A stretch of DNA of 64,000 nucleotides from the NCBI RefSeq assembly GCF_021018805.1, contig NC_086283.1:22347662-22411661 (forward strand), in the 5' to 3' direction. Source of the DNA: Prinia subflava (Eukaryota; Chordata; Aves; Passeriformes; Cisticolidae). Below, piece after piece: positions 12,441-24,830 of the stretch. The translations under genes were made by a program, and so were the position numbers. Below the pieces are notes generated by a model. That model searched no databases, was not told where the DNA came from, and was given only the letters and a program-made list of their open reading frames with translations. The stretch's first letter is position 1, and every line of letters starts with the position of its first letter.

Positions 12441-13664
12441 GATTCCGGCTTCTCTCTTAGTTTCCAACTCTTTTCTTTCTTTCCTGTTCCTTTCCCGCTG
12501 GCAGCGTGCTCAGCCCTCTCCTGGTGCTGCGAGGACAATGGGTATTCGAGGTGGGGCGGGAGGGGGGCAAGATGAAAGGGGAAAAGTAAAATCTAAGCAT
12601 GTCTGGAAGGGCATTTTGATGTAAATGGGACTTTTTGATGGACTTTGAGAGACACCGGCAGAAAGGGCACCGGCCCCCTTCGGTGCGCTGAGCTCCGGGC
12701 TCAGCTCTTTCATTTCCTCAGGAAAAGGGCATTTTTTCACCTCCTGTTGGGTGCAGCCACAGTTCCTCCTGGTCCTCTCCATCCCCGTCGCTGCCCGTGT
12801 CCTGGTGTGTAGCCCTGTGTGTGTTTGTCTTAATGAACTCCAACAGCCGGAGCTCCTGTTCAGACGGTGAAAGCGGTGGCTGAAGCTCAGGAAATAGAGA
12901 TGGCTGCTTGCAGCCCATAGGCGTCCGGGAGGGCCCAGCTCCATCCCACCTTTCTCCCTGCGGGCAGCTCCCTGAAACTTTCCCCCTCCCGGGGGAGGGC
13001 TCCTGTTTGATCCACTCCCTTGCTTTTGATCCCAGCCTTTGTCCTTGGCACTGTCTTGCAGCTCTCGCGTGCCGGTGGAGATGTGGCCTCTCCGTGAGTC
13101 ATCCTCCTTCCTTTCTGCTGCTGTTTTATTTTTCCCTTTTCCTTCTCCTAAGAGAGCACTTAGTAAAAGGAAGCAGCGCATTCATCCAGGAAACGGGAGC
13201 ACAACAAACGCCTGCCGTTTATCCTTTCAAAGGCGTCTCCCTTGAGCTGTTGCTGCTGCTGTGACAGGCTGGGGAGAGAGAGGCAGCTGCTGGTGGGGGG
13301 CCCGATGATGCTCTCCTGTGCATCGCCCCCGAGATCCCTGGTCCTGCCTGGCCGCGAGGAGCCCTCAGGGGGTTACCTTCCCTTGTGCTGGCAGCTCCTG
13401 ACCCTGCCAAGGTGGGAGGAGGAGAAACAAGGACAGAGCTGCTCTCTGGAAAGAAGTCTGACAGGTTGGGGGGCTGGGTGTGGGGACCAGGAAGGTCGGT
13501 CGGAGCCAGCATCCGTGTCCCCGTGCCAGCAGTGGGGAGCCCAGGAGGAGCCCTGTCATTTCTCATCTCGGAGTTGTCGCCTGAGCCCGGGGCTGGGCTT
13601 GTGTCCTCTCCACACCTCCCCGCTGCTGGCTTCAGTCATCTTACACACCGAGCTGTCAGCAGCC

Positions 13665-14010
13665 CAGAATTTACTGCTGGCATAAACCCATCAAAACCCA
13701 AACTGTTGGTCAGTAAAAATGGCAAATCAATTGCAGGGAAACTCGTTTCTTCCTCTGACAACTTCTGAGTCAGTCCTTTAATCTCTAATCTAGGTTTATG
13801 GTCATTTTATTGAAATGCTGGGCTCTGTGGAAAACTGACATGTATGACCATCATAAACTAGGAGTTATGGGAGCCCAGAATTGCCTTGTTGGTCCAAGTG
13901 TCTGCAGGAAGTATTTTTAAAATCTGTAATTGGGATTTATTGGCCATTGTGGCTCAAACTGTCAGGAGAAAATAAAATAATCAGCCTGAGATTTTTTTTT
14001 TTCTTCTTCA
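13665..14010. promoter_or_regulatory. AT-rich island, candidate conserved element
   Basis: An AT-rich, low-CpG stretch in the GC-rich intron, with several TTTAAT, TTTATTG and TAATTGGG motifs and no repeat signature. Islands of this kind in developmental gene introns often turn out to be conserved enhancers. This is a composition-based guess. Confidence 0.25.
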
Positions 14011-14460
14011 GCTTTTGACTCTTTCCACATATTCTGAAATCTTTTGGTGCTTTGCTTCTGTGCTTAATTCCCTGGTAATGGGGGGATGTTGCTGTGAGGA
14101 GAGGGCCCAGCCCTGTGGGTGCCCTGGCTCCGATCCTGGCCACGCAGGCTTCCCATGCCCTCCTACCTCCGTGTCCTGCACCTTGGGATGGCTGGGACCT
14201 CATCAGTGTCCCACGGGATGTCGTGGTCATGGACACGTGGGGGATGTGGATGTGGGGACATGGAGCAATAGGTGAGCCTGGAGGAGGCCTCTTGGTTGGC
14301 TGGTTCTGCATCCAGGGTGGCTGGTTTGATGGATGAGGAGATTTGTGGGTTGGTGAGGTGTTGCTGGAGATGGACGTAGCAAGAAGTTTATGGTGAGAGG
14401 GGAGAAGAGACACTCCTGTGTCCTGCCAGAACCTGTGTCAATCAAAGCATCCATTGCCAC

Positions 14461-14486
14461 GGAGTTAAAACATGGAGTTAAAACAT
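14461..14486. repeat. 13-bp perfect tandem duplication
   Basis: GGAGTTAAAACAT occurs twice in direct succession. Confidence 0.85.
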
Positions 14487-15009
14487 GCCAACACCAGAGC
14501 TTGAGGCCAAGGGCACATTTTGTATCACCGGCCCATCTAAGGCAGTGCCATGAAGGGGGGCTGGGTGATGCTGGAATGGGCCAAGCCCCACTTGGTGTTT
14601 GGCAAACCTCAGGAAGGACTGTGGTGTTCCATCCCACATTCTTTCTTTTTTGGATGTGTTGAACTGACTCACCTTTCAGGGGTTTTCTTCCGAGTCTGTT
14701 GGTGACTTCTGTGCTTTGCCTTATGCCTGTCCATATCCAGTGGGGCATGGACTCATCCAGGCTATGGATGGCTCTCGTCAGTGCTGCCATTCCCTGGCTT
14801 GCTGGTTTAAGGAGGCACCTGGCAAAATTCCTGCCCCTTCCCCGTTATCTGCCTTTACCAATTTTCTCTCCATTAATTTGCGACCGCAAGCAACATTCAG
14901 CGGTGCCAGGTCCAGAGCTACCCTGTGATAATCTGGTGGGCTTGATAAATATCTCTGCTTCTCTGCTTCCGTTTTGTTTAACAAATATCTCCTTTAATGG
15001 CACAGCTTT

Positions 15010-15440
15010 TTGTTAAGCTTCCTCGCATTATCATCCCGCTTAATCGTGCAGGGTGACTTCTAAAAGTACTTTTTTAAAAAAATGCCACTTTTTATCCAGG
15101 TTTTAAAATTGAAACTCATTTTTTATCCAGAGGCAGGATATAAATGAGTCTACTAAAATTAGATTAATCCTAATAAGAATGTCAGTTATCATTTCTGAAT
15201 ACATTAATTTTTTTTTTAAATTTTACATGCCTCTTTAGCTATAATTGCTGGTGTAATTTCTTACACAGACATGGTGTGTCCTCATGGTTGACAGAAATAC
15301 TTAATGCAATGTCGACACCGCACTAAGTTCCAAATTAGTGTGTTGCAGACACTGCCAACGGTTTGAACTTTCTCCTTAATAAGTTAAAAAAAGAGAAAGG
15401 CAAAGAAAAAACCACCTTACATGCAAAGAAAGACTTAAAT
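15010..15440. promoter_or_regulatory. Strong AT-rich island, candidate enhancer in intron 1
   Basis: This is the most marked AT-rich island in the first intron. It contains many TAAT cores, a TAATCC (OTX/PITX-type) site at 15165-15170, and two copies of TTTTTATCCAG (15089-15099 and 15120-15130) set 31 bases apart. There is no transposon signature. It is read as a candidate homeodomain-responsive element; conservation has not been tested. Confidence 0.35.
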
Positions 15441-15528
15441 GGATTGAGCGAGTTGGAGTGAAGTGGGATGGTTGAAAGCTAGAGCCCCATCCATGATGGG
15501 CTTTTCTGGGAGAGGGAAGCAGGAAAGG

Positions 15529-15720
15529 GATGGAGGAGCTGGAGGTCAGGGAGGAGATTTGGGGTCCAGCAGGGGGTTTGTGGGGGTGAATTTGGCCAGG
15601 GGCTGGCAGCTGCAGGGCAGGATGGAGGGGCTGGGGGTCAGGGAGGAGATTTGGACTGGTGAGGGATCTGTGTGGGTGAGTCCTGCCAGGGGTTGCAGGG
15701 CAGGATGGGGAGATCCCACA
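15529..15720. repeat. Tandem duplication, ~90-bp unit, about 2 copies
   Basis: The segment starting GGATGGAGGAGCTGGAGGTC at 15529 is repeated with changes at 15619. Each copy is followed by AGGGAGGAGATTTGG and a GGGTGAnTTnGCCAGGGG-like block. Confidence 0.75.
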
Positions 15721-16277
15721 ACAGCACTGGTGCTGCTCACTTGGGTTTTTCCAAGCCAGGATAAAGGACCCCCTTTTCTAGGGGGTACCCCAAAACCATT
15801 GCTCCGAGGTGGGGGTTGGTCTCTGCTCTGGTGGGTTTGAGGATTACTCTGTGCTGGGGACTGAGGACCAGCTCTGCGTGCAGAGTCAGCAGGACAGACA
15901 GATACCAGCCTTGGAATAAACTCCTGTTGAATTGGTAGCGTCAGCCCTCTCAGGCTCCCAGGGTGGTGGCATGGCTGGGACCTGGCCCCAGCCTGGTGGC
16001 AAACACTGAGCGGGTTGAGGACTGCCAATGGGAAGGAATGCTGGAGGTAGCAGGATCTTGGGACAAGGCTCTGGGGGATCGCATCTGGCAGCAAAGCAGG
16101 GGGGCAGGATGTGGTTGGGGGAGACTTTGGTCTCTCCTGGGGCTCTCGCCAGTTTTCTTCCATGAGTGTGGGTGGCAAGGCAAAGGTTTTCGTCTCGTGG
16201 GGAGGATTGGGAACACTCCCCGGCCGCAGGCAATTGGAAACTGCTGGTGCTGGAGCGGGACAGGCTGGGTGCTCTAC

Positions 16278-16329
16278 CCTCCTCCTCCTCCTCCTCCTCC
16301 TCCTCCTCCTCCTCCTCCTCCCCCTCCTT
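16278..16329. repeat. (TCC)n trinucleotide microsatellite
   Basis: About 15 uninterrupted copies of TCC, continuing into CCCCTCCTTCTC. The plus strand is pure pyrimidine, so the tract has mirror-repeat symmetry and could form triplex DNA. It creates artificial poly-Ser, poly-Leu, poly-Pro and poly-Arg frames. Confidence 0.95.
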
Positions 16330-17194
16330 CTCACCAGGCCCAAGGGCTGGGTTATTTTTAGGTTTAACTACGAGCTTTGCTTAGTGCCTTGTGAAAGCTC
16401 CCTCTGGGAGTGGGAACCGTGTGTCCCGGTGGAGTCTGGTGACATCCTTGGAGATGGAAAGAAGCACCAGTCCTGAGATCTACAGCTCTGGCAGTGCCTG
16501 TGACACCAGAGCCAGTGCTGGGTTCTGGTTCGTCTTCTCTTGCATTCCCAGCTGGAAGTAGTACTTTGGACTGAAGTTCAGCTGTACATGTAAATCTGGC
16601 CTATAAATAAAAGCAAGTACAAGCCAGATCTCTTCGTACTGGAGGAGGGATTAAAACCTGACACTCCTGTGCTCTCTCTCCTGGCCCCTCCCTCAGCTGC
16701 TGCTCTTTCCATCAGGCTTCAGCTGGGTAAACTGGGAGCGAGTGGAAGGGCTGCTGAGGGGGAGCACAAGAGTGTCCCAACTGCTTCCAGTAGTGAAACC
16801 TTTAAGAGGATCTTTTTGGTGTAGATATGGAGAAAATTTGGGCTGTTGTGCCAGAACAGGACAGTCAAGAGGGGTTGAGCAGCACTAGGAAGAGGTTGTG
16901 GGGATAAAGGGGCAGTTTCTGCCTTGCTGAGTGACATCCAGAGCAGGACTGGAAGAGAAGACTGGATCCAGCTTTCCTGCAGAGCTGGCTCCCCAGGCTT
17001 TGGTGATGGCTCAGTTCTGTGCAGGAGAACAAGAGGGGAGACAACAATTAAACTTCTGGGGTCCTGTAACTCATCTCTAGCATTTTGTCCCAGACCTAAG
17101 CCAGCCCCATCCATCCCCGTGGAGTGGTGTCAAAGGTCTCGGGCAGCTGAGTGCAGCAAGCTGGTGGTGGGACTGGTGTGGGAGTGAGGAATTT

Positions 17195-17543
17195 GGGATG
17201 ACCTGGTTCAGCCTGGAGAAGAGAAGCCTCCAAGGAGGCCTTGGAACCCCTTCTAGTGCCTAAAGAGGCTCTAGGACAGCTGGAGAGGGACTTTGGATGA
17301 GGACAGGACAAAGGAGAATGGCTTTTCACTGCCACAGGGCAGGGTTAGATGGAATATTGGGAAGAAATTCTTCCAGTGAAAATTGTGAGGCCCTGGCTCA
17401 GGTTGCCCAGAGAAGCTGTGACTGCCTGTGAATCCCTGGAAATGTCCGAGGCCAAGTTGGACAGGGCTTGGAGCAACCTGGGCTAGTGGAAGGTGTTGTT
17501 GCCCATGGCAGAGTTGAACCTGAATGATCAAGGTCCCTTCTAG
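17195..17543 (+). repeat. CR1 LINE 3' fragment (longer copy)
   Basis: It includes the upstream block GTTCAGCCTGGAGAAGAGAA that encodes the end of the CR1 reverse-transcriptase ORF, then ATTGGGAAGAAATTCTTCC, GGCTCAGGTTGCCCAGAGAA, TTGGAGCAACCTGG and a tail ending AAGGTCCCTTC. It is 5'-truncated, in the same orientation as EFNB1. Confidence 0.92.
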
Positions 17544-20500
17544 CTGGGGTGGACAGCTGTGGGCAGATGTGGACATGGCCTGTGTTGGGATGGGGGGTTG
17601 GGAAGCTCTTAATAACCCCCAGTGCCGGTGGCAGCTGAACAAGTTCCCAGTAATGACGCCAGGGCTGAGGGCTGGTGATTTGCAGCTGCCTGGGAAGATG
17701 GCGCTTCCAGACGGGAGCCAGAGCTGGAATGCCAGAACTTGTTTGGCCACTCTGGGAGCAGAGGGATCAAAGGGCCCGGTGTGAGTCAGGGCGGCGCGGT
17801 GGGGGTGACGCTGCTCCCCTGGGACCAGGGGCTGGCAGGGCTGGCGAAACCCGGGAGACCTGTCGGGGCAGGGCAGGGCATCCCACAGCTGGGATGGGGA
17901 ACCCTCTGCAGGGTTTGCTCCTCCCTGCCCAGTTCCTAACATTGGGATTAATCCTTCAAACCGCAGCATTGCATCCCTGGGCTGAACCAGAGCCCCAGGG
18001 ACCTGGGTGAGTGCTCTGGAGCTCTAGTGGGAGTGTCAGCTCCAGCCCACCCAGCCCTCGGTGGGATCTCCAGGGATGGAAACCCAAGTGCTGGGACACA
18101 GTGAGGGGCTCCTGGGAGCCAGGGGAAATCCAGGAGACCTTGTGGTTTCTGCTGCTCCCCAGGACATGTGTGGGCTTTATTTTTCTGGTATTTCTCAGAA
18201 ATATGGGGGAGGCTGGTGGCTCCTCTTCCTTGCTTTGGAGGTGGCCAGTGAAGTGGGAAGCTGAGGGATTTGAGGAGCCCTCCTGTAGCCCTTGGAATGC
18301 AGCAGCATGAACATCCAGTCACTGTCACATGGCGAGATTTGAGACTCTCAGCTGCAAACTGTGTTTGTGGGGTGCAGGGTTAAGTGAGGTGTCAGGTCCT
18401 GGCGTTCAAGAAGGAAAGGGCTCCCTCTCTCCTAAGGCCCAACTACCAGCTGCAACTTAAGCTCTTGGTTCTTAGCTTTCAGTTCTTTTTTTTCCAACTG
18501 AGGTGGAAAAGTGAGAGGTGGGAAGAGGGGGGGATCTTGGAAAACACTGAGGTTTGTGTCAGCTCTGGTGTGCTAAGCCCCCCACCCACCCTTCCCTGTG
18601 CCCCCAGCCATGCTCTGGGGAGGGGGGGCTCCAGTTTGCCTCCGTTCTGTCCCGACTGGGGTTGATCTGCATGAGAATGAGGGGGGCTTGGCAGGGAGGG
18701 TTTGTCTTGGGTTCCTTGGGCATATTCCTGCTGCTTTCCCTTCCAAGTGGGCGCCCAGCCGCCGCCGCAGCCCCTGCCAAAGTAATTCTTTGCTTTGGAA
18801 CTGGGAGACAAAATCTCCTCCGTTTTATTTCGGAGGGGTCAGGGAAGGAGTGGGAACCCCGCTGATCCAACCGTGTTCCCTTTTAACCTACCTTTCCCTC
18901 TCTCCCCCTCCCGGCCCCCCGTCCTCCGGATGAGCGGGGCTGTAGCCAGGGCACGAGTGGCCAAACCGAAGCCGGAAAACACATGGAGCCGAGCGGGAAC
19001 ATGAGCAGTTTCCAATGGATCATTTAATATCTGCAGCATCCCGCGACTGGGATTGTGCCGCTCTTGGTGCCGTCAGGGTTTTGTGATGCCTGATGTGTGC
19101 TAGGCTCTGTCGTTCTGCCTCCAAGTTCTCCCTGTGGGTTTTAGGTGGTGTTTTGTGGGATGGGGGTCACAGTGCAGCATCCAGCTGCCAACCTCTGTTG
19201 GGGTAGGGATTGGGGTGCGGGTAGGAGAAGGTGAGTGCCCACTGCCAGCACCTCGGCCCCAGCGCCGCTGCCCAGCCTCATTGTCTCACTTCTCTCTCCA
19301 TTCCTACGCCAATTAAAGCGCCGTGTTGCCATTCATGGCCCTTATGGTTTTGTTCAGTTGTCTGTCAGCTCTTGTCAAGCCCTGTCCCCTTCCCCTCCCC
19401 CGTTTCCAAAAACAAAACCTCTGACAAACCCCCCTTTGAATCCCCTCTTACCTCACTCCCAGCGTGGGGCCCCATTGCCGGGGGATGCCGGCGGCGGTGG
19501 CGGGGAGACCGCTCCCCATGCTGCCTTTGTGGGCCACCGCCGCCCCCCGGCCCTCGGCCTCCCGCCTCTGCCAGCATTAATTAGATAACTCGGCCCCTCT
19601 TGATTCCTCCAAGGGGAGATCGGGACGATCTGACTCCAGGGAGAAAATATGGCTTTTCTTCCTCTATTTTTTGGCCAAGCCCTTGGTTCCATCGCTGCTG
19701 GAGGTGCTTATTGTGCTGGGAAGTAACGGGTTTGGGGGGGTGGATGCGCGACGGGGGTGAGCCTGCGGGACTCCCTGTGTTCCTCATTCCCAGTCTGGAC
19801 CCCAGGTGGGCGTGGGCGTGAGCCTGGGGTCCCCCGAGCCCATGCCAGCGGCTGCGGAGAGTGCTGCAGGTGGCAGCAGCAGCCTGCGCCAGTGCTCTGG
19901 CCCTAATTAAATCTACTCCAAAATCCCTCAATTAGCAGCAGGTTTTGTTTCCCCCCCTTGCTAGGTTTGCATGGAGATCGTTTGGATGCAGCGTTTGAGT
20001 GCATGGAGTGTGCACGGATCTGGGAGGATGGAGCAGCACATGGCTACTCCTGGCAGGCCTGGCTGCTGCAAGGGCTGGGAGCCTTCACTCTCTTCCCTCT
20101 TCCTCCTCCTCCCTGGGGCATGAGAGTGGTCAGCAGCTGTCCCTGGAAGGGAGGGACTGCCATCAGGATACATCCTGGCCAAGCCCACGATGGGACAAAG
20201 GAGAACGTTCTCCTTTTGTGGGCGTTGCCTTTGGTGGTGGTGATCTGTCATCCTCTTTGGGGCTGCTGGGGAGTCTGGCACTTGGTTTTCTCCCTAGCCA
20301 TGCTGTAATTATGGGGATAACTCAGGGAGAAAGCCCTTCCTGCAGCCCTGGTGTGGCACAAGAGGACTGAGTCATTGGGGGCCACGGATGTCACCAGCTG
20401 TGGTGGCAGCTGCTGCCCGTGGGTGCTGATGTGTGGCTGGCATCCCACAGCGTCCATGCCAGCTTTCCTGAAGCCTGCTGATCTGTTCTCCCAGCATCCT

Positions 20501-23500
20501 GGTGGTCTGGAACCCTCGTCTGCTCTTGGCTGGTGGTAACCTTGGTGCGACTCTTCCGTAGGAGAAGGGGTCTGGACTGTAGGAGGGGAAAGCGGACCTG
20601 TCCACAAACTGCAGGTTTACAGTTGAAACCAGGATCCTGCTCTTGACTTCCTGCTTGAGAAACCCAGCAGTGGTGGGTATTTTCCTGGAAAAGTGGGTTC
20701 TCTGGTGTGTCTCCCCGATGTTTGGTGAGGGCTTGGTCTTCATAGCTACGGCAGTGACTGCAACATATGAACAAAGCTCAAGGAGCTACAGTGAGACCTT
20801 CCCTGGATCCCACCTTCCCTGCTTCCAGGGCTGCTCCGGGTAAGCAAGGTGCTCTCTCAGCCTTCAGTGTTTGAGGCTGCTTGGGGAGAGTTCTGGTTCA
20901 AAGTGTTGAATATGAGGCTCCTGTTTGCCAAACCTCTGTGTGAAGCATTGGAGTGGCCTCTTGGCCATTGCCAAAGCCATGGGAATCCCCGGAGCCACAG
21001 ATCTCCCTGTGGAGAGGTGCTGGGAGCCACACTGTGATTGAGGCTGGTGTTTGAGCATGGACAGGCTACACTGCCTTGGGCATCACCCCCCCTTTCTGGG
21101 CAGAGAGGGGCAGTTTGGGTTCATTTCCCCTGGTACTTGTTGTTTCCATCCTTTCCATTCAATCCCAACCCTGGCTTGACCGTGACCCGCAGTTGGTGAC
21201 AGTGCGGAGCTTTTCAGGGTGTCTGTGCCAGGGAGACACTGGCTTAGGCATTTTATAGCTTCACCTCAAAAAACGTCACCCCTGGCACCCAGGATTGTGG
21301 GATGGGGAGGTTACCAGCTTGCAAGGAGCCTCCCAGCTGGCAGGGAAGCAACAAAAGGGTTTTGGGGAGCAGCAGAGTTGGAAAATGGCATCCCTGAGCT
21401 GGGGGGGCCGGTGAGCGTTGCCATGGAGACCCGTTTATGCCTCACTGATGCGTCGTGTAAATCCGTTTGGAAACGAGAAGGGCCTTTTGTCTTTGGGAGG
21501 GTTGAATGGGCCTCATTAAACCCGAGATGAGGAAAAAAAAGGGCCTTAGAGTGTATCTGGGAGGGAGACTGGACGGAACAGCCCCAGGGGGGCTCAGCAG
21601 AGGCTGTTCCCTCTGCCAGGGATGTTGAGGAGCTGGAGGGGGGGCTGGAAGGTGAAAAATATCTCCTTGAACAGGATAGACCAAAGGATTGGAGGAGATA
21701 GGAGCTGCTTTCAGATACCTGGAATTGCCGGCTCTCTGTGGCCACCTTGGCTCCAAAGGATAGAGCAGAAATAGAAGAGGGCTGCTGAAGGGCAAGGAAA
21801 ATAATTACCCATAGATTAGCAGGGGGAAAAAAGATGGCAGGCTCTTCTAAAGGAGACTAATAATAGAGGAGCACATGAAAGGAGTGGGATCTGAGAGCGT
21901 GGGGGTTCGTGTGCTCCTATTTACCCTCTTGTGGTGATGAGCGGCATGATGGACGAGCGAGAAGGCGACAGATACAGAGGGAGGAACCTTTTCGTTCCAC
22001 TTGTAATTAACTTCCTTCCACAGAGTATCTTTGTTCCCAAGAGCTGAATGGGAGTCAAATAGGAGAAAGGGGCTGTGCCTCTGCGTACTGACACCACTTT
22101 GGGGAAGGGCTGTGGATGTTGGTGGTGTGCTGGGTTCAGGTAGGACTTTGGGATTAGGGTGTAATTCCTCTGGTTTGATTGTCTTTGGCTCTGGAGAGGT
22201 GAAGTAAGGTAGATGAGAGCTGCACTGTCTCACTGATACCTTCTGGTGTCAGCAGGAGAACCTCTCCCTGTGTCAGGGGGTGTCTGATGTTCTCAGCTCA
22301 GGCTCCCTCAGGACAATGTGGTTGTCCCTGTCTGGTAATGCTGTTTGGCCTGTGATGTTGCACTTCACCTAAGCTAGGTTCCAGTTTTTACTACTGACCT
22401 CTCAATTCTCTTTCTTGGTGAAAATACAGATTTTGTCAAGGGCAGAGGTGACTGGATGTCACCAAGGAAGCTTTGGACGAGCTCTGCAGGGACCCCCCAA
22501 TGGCAAGAGTGTGATGTGGCTCTGTGACATCAGGGTCTGGAAAACAGCTCTGGGGACAGGACTGATTTTTCTGACTGGTGGCAGAGAGTGCCCAGTTCCT
22601 GGGCATGGTTGCTGTGTCCTAGGGAAGCTTGGACGAGTGAGGCAGAGAGGGCAGGATCTGTGTATGGCTGGGCACCAGCAAATCACTGGGTTCAGGAGTG
22701 TTTTTCAGGATCCCACAGCCAGTTTGAACACGGAGTATTGGCTTTTTTACTGGATCTGGCCCTTTCCTATCCCTTCTTTGAGGAGATTCCCAGTGTGTGG
22801 GAACTGTGATCCATCTTGAAGGACTCATACGCTCTATTGGTGTGGAGAGTTGGGCCCATGGGGGCTTCAGCTGCCCAGACACCAGGAAAACCTCCCAGCT
22901 CCTGCAGGTCTTGCTCTGCCAGGCGTTGTCAGCCTTCCCTGCCAGACATACACGTCCTCCATGTAAGATCCAGTTATTTTTGGATTTCTTTGAAGCAAAC
23001 AGCATTTAGCATATGTCATCTTATATGTATGTCAGCATCAGCTTTAGAACATCTTCTCTGAGGAGAAGGTTCTTGGGAAATGTTGTTCTATTTCTGCCAA
23101 GCCTGAAATCAGGTGAGGGGCATTGTGTGCTGTGGACATGGGGAAAGGTGATGCTGCCCTGGAGATTCTGTGGTTGACGTGGTGGAAGGAATGCCTGCAT
23201 CCAGAGGGAGAGCAGTTGGAAAATGTGTCAAGGCATTCTCTTAAAAATTTGTGTTTTTAAGCCATTTTTTTCTTCCCTAACAAGGAGCTGAGGTATTGTT
23301 GGAATTTAAGGTTCTGGATGACTTATCTGCAGGACACTTGTGTCTGCAGGATTGCTGGGAATATGTTGGCTCATCCATGTCTTTCCATATGCCCACATGG
23401 AGGAGAGGTACCTGCACGGGAGGTTGGTGTGGAGGAGTGGGGTATCGCTCCCAATATAACTCCTGATCTTGCTCTGGGCAAACTTGCTCAATTTTCCTCC

Positions 23501-24188
23501 TTGGCTTGTGTTCTTCCTCCTCTCCCAGCAAACCCTCTCTGGGGTGCCTCCAACTCCGGGCCCCAGCTGAGTCCATGGCTCTTCCAGGAGGTCCCACCTG
23601 TAGCCCCTGGTCTCTCCATCAGATCCTGCATTTTGAACCCCCAAGGGAAAGTGAGGAGGGCTCTGCAAGGGATTGGGGGCCCCACTAGCAGGCCCCCAAC
23701 TCAGGGCATGGGAGAGGCTGCACTTTAATCCCATCTCCCTGCACCGGCATCCCAGCATCCTGCTGCCAACAGAGCTCCCGTTGTTTACCCAACTCAGAGG
23801 AATCGGTTTACAAGGCTCACAAATCCCCTTTTCACCTTTCCCATCAGAAAACACCTCCCGAAACAATGAGGAAATTGGACGCTGCCACCTGATCACTCCC
23901 GAGGAACCTGCGGGGCCGGGAGCTGGGGGCCTGGAGTCGTGCTGGGGATGGGGATGCCTGTCTGGGATGGCCAGGATGGTCCCTTGGCTCTGTGGGTGGG
24001 CAGTCATGGGTGCCACCTAGCAATCTCCTCAAGGGCTTTAAGGGATGAAGCTGCCAGCCCTCTCCACCTGCTCAGCTGGCAACAAAATATTTGTTTTAAG
24101 CTTTAATGGCTGTAGTTAGTCATTCTCATCCCCTTGGACACCAGAGAAAGGATGCTGGGATGTTGCCTGTGAACTGGTGATGGTGCCA

Positions 24189-24333
24189 ATCACAGGATCC
24201 CAGAACGGTTTGGGTTGGAAGGGACCTTAGCGCTCATCCAGTTCCACCCCCTGCCATGGACAGGGACACCTTCCACTATCTCTGGTTGCTCCATGCCCCA
24301 TCAAATCTGCCTTGGACACTTCAGGGATGGGGC
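24189..24333 (-). repeat. CR1 LINE 3' fragment, reverse
   Basis: Starting with ATCACAGGATCCCAGAACGG, it has TTTGGGTTGGAAGGGACCTT, CCACCCCCTGCCATGGACAG and CACTTCAGGGATGGGGC. This is the reverse complement of the CR1 3' end. Confidence 0.92.
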
Positions 24334-24559
24334 AGGAATAAAGCTGAAGCCATTATCCTCCTCCTCCCGTGGGGTAGGCAAGGTAGAGGAGAGTGATTCT
24401 TAAGGCTGAGAGTTGTTTCATCTTTAAGGTTGAGCTAAGTTTTAGTTTTTCTCATTTTTTTCTTCCATTTCCCCACCTTAAAACGGGAAATCAAGTTGTA
24501 TTTTCCAGAGGAACAGCAAATTCCCCCTTCCCTCCCGAAATTACAGCGGGTGCTCTGAG

Positions 24560-24830
24560 GGCACGATGAATTTCCCTATTAAGAGTTGCTCTGTTCACTC
24601 CTCTGGGTTAAGATAAATCTGAAGACATGTCCTTGTGAAGACAAGTCGAGAGTGTAATTCCTTTTTGTCTTCAACCATCTCTTGGAACTGAAATTCCTCA
24701 TCTCCAGAACTGGCTGAAATCCTGCGTTCAGGCAGCATGTGACAATTTTTTTCCCTCTCCTTTGCGTATGATAAATGTTGCTTTTCACTCTGTATTTTAA
24801 AAGAAAATTTCCTAGAGAACCAGCCTCTGG
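24560..24830. promoter_or_regulatory. AT-rich island, candidate conserved element
   Basis: AT-rich single-copy-looking sequence between GC-rich flanks, about 230 bases past a CR1 fragment. It contains GATAAAT motifs on both halves and no repeat signature. Regulatory function is a guess from composition. Confidence 0.22.

Noticed and set aside
12796..12830. Possible EFNB1 exon 1 end because of a Pro-Val-Ser-Trp reading
   Set aside because: The following residues and the missing phase-2 AA|GT donor do not fit, and no signal peptide precedes it.
12510..13181. Minus-strand open frame of 223 codons
   Set aside because: Low-complexity, no recognisable domain, no splice or promoter context, and GC-rich sequence where such frames are common.
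15546..16343. Minus-strand open frame of 265 codons with a poly-Arg end
   Set aside because: The Arg run is the (TCC)n microsatellite read in reverse, and the rest overlaps a 90-bp duplication. No known protein features.
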